Assembly (NCBI GenBank): GCA_902783445.1
Contig: CACZQX010000364.1
Coordinates: forward strand, 1-5,134
Source of the DNA: an uncultured Lachnospiraceae bacterium
GTDB lineage: Bacteria > Bacillota > Clostridia > Lachnospirales > Lachnospiraceae
DNA: 5,134 nucleotides
Direction of reading: 5' to 3'
A program made the position numbers and the translations under genes. The first letter of the stretch is position 1, and the number at the start of each line of letters is the position of its first letter. This document shows, in pieces, positions 1 through 5,134 of this stretch. The notes beneath the pieces were generated by a model. It made no database searches. It was not told the origin of the DNA and saw only the letters and a list, made by a program, of their open reading frames with translations.

Positions 1-1365
1 ATCCATGCTTTTAAAAAAGCCCGTGGCCAATCCCGCAAGAAAAGCCACTCCCATTGCGGTTGCCTCTTTTTCGGCAGGACGTACCACATTAAGGTTGGAT
101 ATATCCGATTGAAATTGCATGGTGAAGTTATTTGAACATCCGCCGCCGTCAACCTTCATGCTTGTGATTTTTTCTCCGAAGTCCGATTCCATAGCATTTA
201 TCAAATCTTCGCATTGGTATGCGATTGATTCAAGCCCCGCTCTTATAATCTGCGAACGATTGGTGCCTCTTGTAACGCCGAGTATACTTCCTCTGGCGTG
301 AGCATCCCAATATGGCGCTCCAAGTCCCGAAAAGGCAGGCACAATATATACGCCTCCGTTATCCGGCACTTTTGTGGCAAAGTATTCACTGTCGCCGGCA
401 TCCGTAATAAATCTAAGTTCGTCTCTTATCCATTGAATTACCGCGCCGCAAACAAACACGCTGCCTTCCAATACATATTCGATAGGTGCGCCTTTAACCG
501 TAGCGGCAATGCTTGTAAGAAGTCCATGCTTGCTTTTAACAATCTTCGAACCTGTATTGGCAAGTAAGAAGCAACCGGTTCCATAGGTGGTTTTTGCCTC
601 ACCCGCTTCAAAACAACATTGTCCGAAAAGGGCCGCCTGCTGGTCACCCGCTATGCCGGCAATGGGTATGCCGCCGCCCATAAAATCCATATAACCGTAT
701 ATTTCGCTGCTGCTTACGATTTTAGGCAACATGCTTTTTGGAATGTCCAACTCTTTTAAGATTTTTTTATCCCAATCATCATTATTTATATTGTAAAGCA
801 TGGTTCTGGATGCATTGGTTCTGTCCGTAACATGGGCCTTTCCTTCTGTAAGCTTCCAGGTGAGCCATGTGTCGATGGTTCCGAAAAGAAGTTCACCGTT
901 TTCGGCCTTTTGCCTTGCACCTTCCACGTTATCCAATATCCATTTTATTTTTGTTGCGCTGAAATAAGGATCTATGCGTAGTCCCGTAGCCTCTTTTATA
1001 TAATCGGCCAAGCCTCTTTTTTCAAGCTCTTCACAAATATCCGCCGTCCTTCTGCATTGCCAGACAATGGCATTATATATTGGTTTTCCCGTTGATTTTT
1101 CCCAAACCACGGTGGTTTCACGCTGATTGGTTATTCCCACGGCCGCAATTGACTCCACATCTACGCCGCTTTTTGCGATACATTCCGTAAGTGTAGCAAT
1201 CTGATTTGCGAAAATGTCCATGGGATCGTGCTCTATCCAACCCGGTTTCGGATAGATTTGCTTAAATTCCTTTTGAGCCACACCGACTATTTTGCAGTCC
1301 TTGTCAAAAAGAATGCTTCTTACACTGGTCGTCCCCTCGTCCAGTGCCACTATGTACTTTTTCAT
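1..1365 (-). CDS. glpK: Glycerol kinase, 3'-truncated by window edge
   Basis: ATP-dependent cytoplasmic kinase of the FGGY family that converts glycerol to sn-glycerol-3-phosphate. I translated the minus strand from 1365 to the left edge: 455 codons, no stop or frameshift. It starts MKKYIVALDEGTTSVRS, the phosphate-binding loop of the family (E10 where many glycerol kinases have Q). Glycerol-site residues align with the E. coli enzyme: R82-E83 in GITNQRET, W102 in VWQCRRT, Y134 in DPYFSATK and D241-Q242 in AGIAGDQQAALFG. Later landmarks are YGTGCF (261-266), FSGLGAPYWDA (about 345-355), RGSILGVTRGT and VDGGG (405-409). The family is usually about 495-500 residues, so some 40-50 C-terminal residues lie beyond position 1. 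The ATG at 1365 is supported by GAGGTG six bases upstream. It is transcribed divergently from the MFS gene. The loop ahead of AGIAGDQQ is short and lacks the histidine phosphorylated by HPr in Bacillus and Enterococcus. Another FGGY sugar kinase is unlikely given the glycerol-site residues. Confidence 0.96.
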   Translation of the reverse strand, partial: MKKYIVALDEGTTSVRSILFDKDCKIVGVAQKEFKQIYPKPGWIEHDPMDIFANQIATLTECIAKSGVDVESIAAVGITNQRETTVVWEKSTGKPIYNAIVWQCRRTADICEELEKRGLADYIKEATGLRIDPYFSATKIKWILDNVEGARQKAENGELLFGTIDTWLTWKLTEGKAHVTDRTNASRTMLYNINNDDWDKKILKELDIPKSMLPKIVSSSEIYGYMDFMGGGIPIAGIAGDQQAALFGQCCFEAGEAKTTYGTGCFLLANTGSKIVKSKHGLLTSIAATVKGAPIEYVLEGSVFVCGAVIQWIRDELRFITDAGDSEYFATKVPDNGGVYIVPAFSGLGAPYWDAHARGSILGVTRGTNRSQIIRAGLESIAYQCEDLINAMESDFGEKITSMKVDGGGCSNNFTMQFQSDISNLNVVRPAEKEATAMGVAFLAGLATGFFKSMD

Positions 1366-1371
1366 AATTCA

Positions 1372-1377
1372 CACCTC
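1372..1377 (-). promoter_or_regulatory. Ribosome binding site of glpK
   Basis: Minus-strand GAGGTG, six bases from the ATG at 1365. It matches the anti-Shine-Dalgarno well and fixes the glpK start. Confidence 0.85.
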
Positions 1378-1380
1378 ATA

Positions 1381-1440
1381 GTTATAATCCCTCGCCTTTT
1401 TAGGGCAAAAAAGATAATAATTCCTACAAAAGATTATAAC
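1381..1440. repeat. 9-bp inverted repeat pair GTTATAATC / GATTATAAC
   Basis: GTTATAATC at 1381-1389 is the exact reverse complement of GATTATAAC at 1432-1440, with 42 bp between the arms. Each arm contains TATAAT, one pointing right and one pointing left. The left-pointing copy is the probable glpK -10. The repeat could be chance in AT-rich DNA or a two-site operator. Confidence 0.5.
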
Positions 1441-1441
1441 A
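1433..1441 (-). promoter_or_regulatory. Extended -10 promoter of glpK
   Basis: The minus strand reads TGTTATAAT, an exact match to the extended -10 consensus TGnTATAAT of the housekeeping sigma factor. No good -35 is visible at 16-18 bases (the best is TTATTA), which is tolerable for an extended -10. The predicted start near 1426 would give a leader of about 60 nt. I see no convincing CcpA (cre) site here. The element lies inside one arm of a 9-bp inverted repeat (see 1381-1440). Confidence 0.6.
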
Positions 1442-1591
1442 CAGAAATCTTCAAAATAATAAAAATTATTGAATATTCAGCCTTTTAAAGACCTAAATAA
1501 TTGTGCCGATTTTTAAACAAGTTCGGTATTGCCCTATTTATATGCAAGTAAACGAAAAAGTATGAACTCATAATTTTTAGTAATTTCATAT

Positions 1592-1619
1592 TTGAATACA
1601 GGGTTGATAACATAATAAT
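1592..1619 (+). promoter_or_regulatory. Tentative promoter of the MFS gene
   Basis: TTGAAT (1592-1597) followed after 16 bases by AATAAT (1614-1619) is a weak sigma-A-like pair that would give a leader of about 30 nt. TTGATA (1604-1609) with TATTTT (1625-1630), 15 bases apart, is an alternative. Neither is close to consensus, so the assignment is a guess. Confidence 0.25.
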
Positions 1620-1653
1620 TGAGGTATTTTAAAAAGGGAAAGTAGGGTGAATT

Positions 1654-2856
1654 ATGGATAATCAGCAAACTAAACCGAGTAAGATGACCGGAAAGATTTT
1701 CCTCATTTTACTCACACTTGTACTTTGCAGCATTTTCTACGGATTCGGCATGTTCAAGCTTATTCCCATGCAAAGTGCAATAATGGAACGATATGATGTT
1801 GCCGAGGGGGCATATGGCACATTAAACAGCGCCCTTAACTGGGTGGTAATTTTTGCCTCTATTCAAATGGGCTTTTTAGCCAGAAAATGGCCATGTAAGC
1901 TTACTATCTCACTTGGTCTTTCAATCGCATTTGTAGGAGCCATGATACAGGTATTCGCTCCAAGCTTCGGCATATTGGTTGCGGGACGTGCTATCGAAGG
2001 CGGCGGCGGTTCTTTGATGTATATCGCAGTTGTCAGCTTGCTCTTAAATACGGTTTCCAAAGAAAGATCCGGCATCTGGAGCGGTATATCAATTCTATGT
2101 TCCGTGGGACCCCAGGTCTTAATCACAAAACTCGGTGCAAGCTTAATGAATGATTACGGCGTAACTTTCCAGCAGATTTTCTTCTGGATTGCAATGTTAT
2201 ATGCGGTAGCAATCGTCATTACTCTTTTATTTATCGGTAAAGACGTTAAAATCAGCGGTACCCAAAGCGATGTTAAGCCAACCAAAGAACAGACTTTACG
2301 AGTTTTCAAAGACAGGTCCAATTGGTGCGTAAACATAGCATACATTTTCTTCAGCCTTGTTTCCATTTCCTTCAGCGCTTATATCATCAAATATTTGACG
2401 ATTAAAGGAATGGATGTTGCATCCGCTGCGGATACTTACAGTTACACAACCATGATCGGAATGTTTGCCATGCTTGCCTTCGGTATATTATCCGATGCGC
2501 TTAAGACAAAGAGAAAAATCGTTATTATCGGCTTCTTTGTAGGTGCCGTTGCAATGGTTCTTTTGGCACAGCTTCCTATTTCCATGATAATGATTTATGT
2601 AGTTGTTTACGGTACATTTCCAAGATGTATTGCCGGTCTTACAACAGCCTCGGCCGTGGATCTTTGCGAAGTTCCTTCCGATTTGCCGATTGTAAACTCG
2701 CTTAAAAACGAAGTAACTCAGGTAGGCTCGGTTGTGGGCAGTATCTTCCTTGGCTATATTATCGAGTTTATGGGCTATCAATCAGCAATCTTCATCATGG
2801 CGGCCCTCATGGCTGTGGGCGGAGTTTTATGGATTTTCGCCAAGAGAGTTCCTTAA
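1654..2856 (+). CDS. Major facilitator superfamily (MFS) transporter, substrate unknown
   Basis: A 400-residue polytopic inner-membrane carrier with about 12 hydrophobic segments in two six-helix halves: roughly 14-36, 55-75, 83-101, 105-131, 138-164, 172-195, then a charged cytoplasmic loop (196-222), then 224-246, 262-280, 288-306, 309-335, 352-372 and 375-397. The loop between helices 2 and 3 reads GFLARKWPCK (73-82), a degenerate motif A lacking its usual Asp. The matching loop in the second half, GILSDALKTKRK (277-288), keeps D281. Helix 4 carries GRAIEGGGGS (111-120), resembling motif B with R112 and a glycine run. The length is normal for an MFS carrier. The ATG at 1654 follows AGGGTG, four bases away. 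It is divergent from glpK and ends before a strong terminator. Linkage to glpK makes glycerol, glycerol-3-phosphate or another small metabolite a possible substrate, but I cannot assign a subfamily. Confidence 0.9.
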   Translation: MDNQQTKPSKMTGKIFLILLTLVLCSIFYGFGMFKLIPMQSAIMERYDVAEGAYGTLNSALNWVVIFASIQMGFLARKWPCKLTISLGLSIAFVGAMIQVFAPSFGILVAGRAIEGGGGSLMYIAVVSLLLNTVSKERSGIWSGISILCSVGPQVLITKLGASLMNDYGVTFQQIFFWIAMLYAVAIVITLLFIGKDVKISGTQSDVKPTKEQTLRVFKDRSNWCVNIAYIFFSLVSISFSAYIIKYLTIKGMDVASAADTYSYTTMIGMFAMLAFGILSDALKTKRKIVIIGFFVGAVAMVLLAQLPISMIMIYVVVYGTFPRCIAGLTTASAVDLCEVPSDLPIVNSLKNEVTQVGSVVGSIFLGYIIEFMGYQSAIFIMAALMAVGGVLWIFAKRVP

Positions 2857-2884
2857 ACTTATGGTTTTAAATAGTAAATCACTG

Positions 2885-2893
2885 TGGTATAAT
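2885..2893 (+). promoter_or_regulatory. Extended -10 promoter ahead of the mgtC-like gene
   Basis: TGGTATAAT matches the TGnTATAAT extended -10 consensus exactly. The -35 region is poor (TTTTAA at 2865-2870, 17 bases upstream). The predicted start near 2899-2901 falls inside the left arm of the inverted repeat at 2896-2922, leaving a leader of about 67 nt to the ATG at 2968. It probably drives the three-gene group that follows. Confidence 0.6.
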
Positions 2894-2895
2894 AT

Positions 2896-2933
2896 ATTGG
2901 ACTATGTAATGCATAGTCCAATGTTTTTTATTT
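2896..2933 (+). terminator. Rho-independent terminator of the MFS gene; also a possible operator
   Basis: ATTGGACTATG (2896-2906) pairs perfectly with CATAGTCCAAT (2912-2922) across a 5-nt loop, giving an 11-bp stem. The run TTTTTT at 2924-2929 and further Ts follow. It starts 40 bp after the MFS stop codon, so it fits as that gene's terminator. Only 4 of the 11 pairs are G-C, so its strength is moderate. The same palindrome overlaps the expected start site of the downstream promoter, so it could also bind a repressor. Confidence 0.75.
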
Positions 2934-2955
2934 ATTGGGTTTTTCAAACAAGTTT

Positions 2956-2961
2956 AAGGGG
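2956..2961 (+). promoter_or_regulatory. Ribosome binding site that sets the mgtC-like start
   Basis: AAGGGG lies six bases before the ATG at 2968. This favours that ATG over the in-frame TTG at 2935, which has no Shine-Dalgarno and lies at the end of the terminator T-tract. Confidence 0.85.
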
Positions 2962-2967
2962 TATTTT

Positions 2968-3657
2968 ATGAATTATTATCATTTGCTTGTTTCTGATTTT
3001 AACGTTATTTCCGTTATTATCAGATTGCTTATTGCCACAATCTTGGGCGGTTTGATAGGCTTTGAACGCGGCAAACACGGTCATCCCGCCGGTATCAGAA
3101 CGCATACACTTGTAAGCATCGGAGCAGCCACTGCCATGATGGTTGGTTTGTATGTCTTCAAAGTTGGATTGGCAACGGATGTTTCCCGTATCGGTGCACA
3201 GGTTGTATCCGGCATTGGTTTTTTGGGAGTGGGAACAATCCTCGTAAAAGGCCGTGAGCAAATAACGGGCCTTACCACAGCAGCTACCCTTTGGGCTGCG
3301 GGAACAATCGGCCTTGCAAGCGGAGCCGGTTTTATAGAGGCTGCTATCGGAGCTACCATTATCATTACGGCTCTTAATACAATCTTGTACAAAAGAAGCC
3401 AAAAGATAAATGTGCGTTCTACTATTATTATTCATATGGAGCTTGATGATATAAGAAACGTTAACCGCACATATGACAGTTTGAAAGCCGATTTTCCAAA
3501 CATTATTATTCATGCCGTTCCTTCAAAAAGCGGCATTGAAAACCACATTGGCATAGAAGCGATTTTTAACTTCAGATCCACGAATCTCGGAAAAACCGAG
3601 TTGGTTGAGAAAATGCGCAGTTACGAAGGTATCGTATATGCCATTGAGGCTTATTAG
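2968..3657 (+). CDS. MgtC/SapB family membrane protein
   Basis: A 229-residue protein with the full MgtC/SapB pattern: GGLIGFERG (27-35), then AGIRTHTLVSIGAA (41-54), GAQVVSGIGFLGVG (76-89) and GLTTAATLWAAGTIGLASGAG (from 101). About four to five membrane segments span residues 12-32, 44-64, 73-93, 101-118 and 120-139. A soluble C-terminal domain (about 148-229) of alternating strands and helices resembles the ACT-like tail found in many family members. MgtC proteins are known for growth and survival at low Mg2+ and, in some pathogens, for inhibiting the F1Fo ATP synthase. Other members have no settled function, and none is shown here. The GFLGVG segment has V where many members have A. No Mg2+ transporter gene lies in the window. 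It is the first gene of the probable operon, 39 bp ahead of the glycosidase gene. Confidence 0.93.
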   Translation: MNYYHLLVSDFNVISVIIRLLIATILGGLIGFERGKHGHPAGIRTHTLVSIGAATAMMVGLYVFKVGLATDVSRIGAQVVSGIGFLGVGTILVKGREQITGLTTAATLWAAGTIGLASGAGFIEAAIGATIIITALNTILYKRSQKINVRSTIIIHMELDDIRNVNRTYDSLKADFPNIIIHAVPSKSGIENHIGIEAIFNFRSTNLGKTELVEKMRSYEGIVYAIEAY

Positions 3658-3686
3658 CATTTAAATACATATTTTTAGACATTTTT

Positions 3687-3691
3687 GGAGG
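3687..3691 (+). promoter_or_regulatory. Ribosome binding site that sets the glycosidase start
   Basis: GGAGG lies five bases before the ATG at 3697. An in-frame TTG at 3685 overlaps this site and so is not a credible start. Confidence 0.88.
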
Positions 3692-3696
3692 TTATT

Positions 3697-4815
3697 ATGA
3701 GTGATTTTGACAGCATCGACTACGAAAAAGAAGCCGAGCGCATGAGAAATGATCTACGTAAGAAAAAGAAAAAAAGGAAAAAGAAGCTGACTCCGGGACA
3801 AAAAGTTGCCGGTGCTATAGGAAAATTCTTTATTGTACTTATTACTACAATTATTATTCTCTTCGTTTTCCTCTTCGGAGTGCTTATGACACTCTTTCAC
3901 GGACCGAGTGAGTCCGCAAAGGTTATACTTACAAGTTCTCTTAATGAGACCAGTGCTTTAAAATGGGTACCGGGGCTATTTTTAAGTGACGAAGAGGTGC
4001 AATCCATTCTTGCAAATAATGCCATGAAAGAAATCGAAGACGGACAGGTTTCGGATACATCTTTGATTCATGTCGAAGAGGCCGAAAAAGGCGAAGAAGC
4101 AATCGAAATCATCGATATTACAGGCAGCACTTATCGCGGTAAAATGATGATTATCAAAGATCCGTCAAAAGTATTTTTGGGTACCTTGGACGAATACTTC
4201 CAGGGTGACGGTAAAGTCGTTGCCGATTATGCGGACGACTACAATGCAAAAGGTTACAATATTATCGGTGGCGTTAATGGCGGTGAATTTGTGGATGCCG
4301 GAAGCTATTCCTACTCTGCGATGCCAATCGGTACAGTTATCAGCGAAGGCACTGTTCGCTATGACGATTCCGCTCACAACGAAGTTATTACAGGTTTCAC
4401 ATCCGACAACATTTTGGTTGTAGGTAACATGTCCACCGAAGAAGCGGTAGCCATGGGACTTCGTGATTGTGTAAATACAAAATCAACCACAGGCCCTGCT
4501 CTTGTTATCGACGGCGAGGCCATGACCGTTCCTGACACATCGGTTTACGGCGGTGGTTATAACCCACGTACAGCAATCGGACAGCGCGCCGACGGTGCGG
4601 TTATCCTTGTTGCCATCGATGGTCGCCAGGCCGACAGCCTTGGTGCAACATTCAAAGATCTTGCTTACCTTATGTTAGAATACGGCGCAGTTAATGCAGC
4701 CGCAATGGACGGCGGAACATCTACACAGATGTACTATAACGGCGAAGTAATCAACGACCCGTATTCACCGACAGGACCTAGAAGATGTCCTACATGTTGG
4801 CTTGTAACACAGTAA
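3697..4815 (+). CDS. Membrane-anchored phosphodiester glycosidase (NAGPA-domain) protein
   Basis: A 372-residue protein, probably a type II membrane protein. It has a very basic cytoplasmic tail (RKKKKKRKKK at 21-30), one transmembrane helix (about 40-67), a linker of about 75 residues rich in Glu/Asp, and a C-terminal domain on the outer face (about 140-370). That domain carries the NAGPA/DUF2233 landmarks: GGVNGGEF (191-198, the N-G-G-x-F motif), NPRTAIGQRADG (289-300), AIDGRQADSLGATFKDLA (306-323) and AAMDGGTSTQMYYNG (335-349). The family includes the mammalian enzyme that removes GlcNAc from the mannose-6-phosphate tag and bacterial proteins tied to exopolysaccharide or envelope glycans; members cleave sugar phosphodiesters. 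The conserved R291, D308 and D338 are present, so it looks intact. The true substrate is unknown. The C-terminus RRCPTCWLVTQ holds a CxxC pair. It lies 39 bp after the mgtC-like gene and 18 bp before the next. Confidence 0.9.
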   Translation: MSDFDSIDYEKEAERMRNDLRKKKKKRKKKLTPGQKVAGAIGKFFIVLITTIIILFVFLFGVLMTLFHGPSESAKVILTSSLNETSALKWVPGLFLSDEEVQSILANNAMKEIEDGQVSDTSLIHVEEAEKGEEAIEIIDITGSTYRGKMMIIKDPSKVFLGTLDEYFQGDGKVVADYADDYNAKGYNIIGGVNGGEFVDAGSYSYSAMPIGTVISEGTVRYDDSAHNEVITGFTSDNILVVGNMSTEEAVAMGLRDCVNTKSTTGPALVIDGEAMTVPDTSVYGGGYNPRTAIGQRADGAVILVAIDGRQADSLGATFKDLAYLMLEYGAVNAAAMDGGTSTQMYYNGEVINDPYSPTGPRRCPTCWLVTQ

Positions 4816-4820
4816 ATATA

Positions 4821-4825
4821 AGGAG
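4821..4825 (+). promoter_or_regulatory. Ribosome binding site of the last gene
   Basis: AGGAG, eight bases before the ATG at 4834, sits in the 18-bp gap after the glycosidase stop codon. No promoter or terminator fits in this gap, which supports co-transcription. Confidence 0.85.
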
Positions 4826-4833
4826 AAGTTAAG

Positions 4834-5134
4834 ATGGCTAAGAAAAAGAAATCATTTTTTTATAAACTTAGGCGAAAATTAAAGCGTACAACACGTTTTA
4901 AAAGAGGCATGTTTATTTACATAAGCGTTGCCGCTATCGCTCTTATAGTATTCTTCATATTCTTTAACATTTTCATTGCTTCATACGAAAACGGCATGCC
5001 GAAACACACAATGGAAGCTTTGGTTAAGAAATATGAAAAAGGACAAATTGAAGATATTATTGAAGATTATGCAGCTTCCGCAAACAAGTTCGAATCACAG
5101 GATGCCCTCATAAGCGCTTATACAGCCCTTGTGG
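4834..5134 (+). CDS. Membrane-anchored protein of unknown function, 3'-truncated
   Basis: The frame is open from the ATG to the window edge (100 full codons plus one base). The first 25 residues include 13 Lys/Arg (MAKKKKSFFYKLRRKLKR...), followed by one hydrophobic helix (about 27-49, rich in Ile, Phe and Val). A polar segment begins YENGMPKHTMEALVKKYEKG, apparently helical and acidic after residue 72 (IEDIIEDYAAS). The positive-inside rule places the N-terminus in the cytoplasm and the rest outside. I do not recognise the family. The Y-E-N-x-x-P start just after the helix followed by an amphipathic helix resembles membrane-anchored NTF2-like or lipoprotein-type domains of Clostridia, but that is only an impression. 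The ribosome binding site and 18-bp spacing tie it to the glycosidase gene, so the two may act together outside the membrane. Confidence 0.85.
   Translation, partial: MAKKKKSFFYKLRRKLKRTTRFKRGMFIYISVAAIALIVFFIFFNIFIASYENGMPKHTMEALVKKYEKGQIEDIIEDYAASANKFESQDALISAYTALV

Larger units (their letters stand above)
1366..1653. other. Divergent intergenic region between glpK and the MFS gene
   Basis: 288 bp of AT-rich noncoding DNA separating two divergent genes. It holds the glpK Shine-Dalgarno and extended -10, candidate promoters for the MFS gene, and several short inverted repeats: GTTATAATC at 1381-1389 with its reverse complement at 1432-1440, AATAAT/ATTATT at 1455-1470, and TGCCGA (1504-1509) facing TCGGTA (1523-1528) with one G-T pair. 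The last could be a regulator half-site pair, but it matches no operator I know. I see no riboswitch fold or credible small ORF with a ribosome binding site. Confidence 0.7.

Noticed and set aside
438..647. Reading frames on both strands inside the glpK region (for example 438-647 minus and 119-567 plus).
   Set aside because: The glycerol kinase frame is continuous and matches the family throughout. These frames lack ribosome binding sites and recognisable products.
1391..1406. GCCTTTTTAGGGC in the glpK leader considered as a terminator or riboswitch hairpin.
   Set aside because: The stem is only 3-4 bp with mismatches, and no wider conserved fold is visible.
1515..1525. The 11-mer AAACAAGTTCG occurs here and again near 5084, with a 9-base match near 2946.
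   Set aside because: It is short and AT-rich, and one copy is inside a gene, so there is no common context and chance is the best explanation.
1545..1560. AGTAAACGAAAAAG considered as a CcpA cre operator.
   Set aside because: Only the left half resembles cre; the right half lacks the TTTTCA/CTTACA-like complement.
2935..2967. Upstream TTG start giving 11 extra residues on the mgtC-like protein.
   Set aside because: There is no Shine-Dalgarno and it overlaps the terminator T-tract. The ATG at 2968 has AAGGGG at ideal spacing, and the family normally starts close to the first helix.
2944..3513. Long minus-strand open frame (189 codons) opposite the mgtC-like gene.
   Set aside because: It is the shadow of a well-conserved coding gene. 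Its product is a low-hydrophobicity Ser/Asn/Cys-rich string with no recognisable motif.
3759..3786. A-rich tract coding for the polylysine tail, considered as a programmed -1 frameshift site.
   Set aside because: The zero-frame codons read AAG AAA AAA AGG, so the base before the AAA AAA pair is G and the A-AAA-AAG pattern is not in the right phase. The zero frame runs on into a complete, recognisable domain.
5084..5098. AAGTTCGAATCA resembles the TpsiC arm of a tRNA.
   Set aside because: It is within an open coding frame (AAC AAG TTC GAA TCA), and no acceptor stem, anticodon arm or CCA end surrounds it.

Overview
The window reads as chromosomal DNA of a low-to-moderate-GC Gram-positive anaerobe, most likely a Clostridia/Lachnospiraceae-type organism. 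This rests on purine-rich Shine-Dalgarno sites ahead of every gene, AT-rich intergenic DNA with TGnTATAAT promoters, a hairpin-plus-T-tract terminator, standard-code use of TGG for Trp, and the kinds of protein encoded. The taxon is inferred, since no rRNA or other marker is present.

Layout. From the left edge to 1365, on the minus strand, lies most of a glycerol kinase gene (glpK). It is open for 455 codons with no frameshift, and its last 40-50 codons fall outside the window. A 288-bp AT-rich divergent intergenic region follows, holding a good extended -10 promoter for glpK and weaker candidates for the rightward gene. An MFS permease (1654-2856, +) comes next. A strong 11-bp inverted repeat with a T-tract (2896-2933) ends that transcript. 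A TGGTATAAT promoter element sits directly against its left arm and probably drives the next group. That group is tightly spaced and looks like one operon: an MgtC/SapB-family membrane protein (2968-3657), a membrane-anchored phosphodiester glycosidase (NAGPA domain) protein (3697-4815), and the start of a membrane-anchored protein of unknown function (4834 to the right edge).

How the genes may work together. GlpK phosphorylates glycerol to glycerol-3-phosphate for lipid synthesis or catabolism. The divergently transcribed MFS carrier could move a related substrate, but nothing in its sequence fixes the substrate. The second group looks envelope-oriented: one multi-spanning membrane protein and two proteins with very basic cytoplasmic tails, a single membrane helix and an outside domain. 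A role in cell-envelope or exopolysaccharide metabolism is inference.

I see no tRNA, rRNA, CRISPR array, insertion sequence or phage gene, and no clear sign of a wholly new system. The points most worth checking are the overlapping terminator/promoter/palindrome ahead of the mgtC-like gene, the glycerol kinase lacking the usual HPr-phosphorylated histidine loop, and the MgtC-glycosidase-unknown operon.
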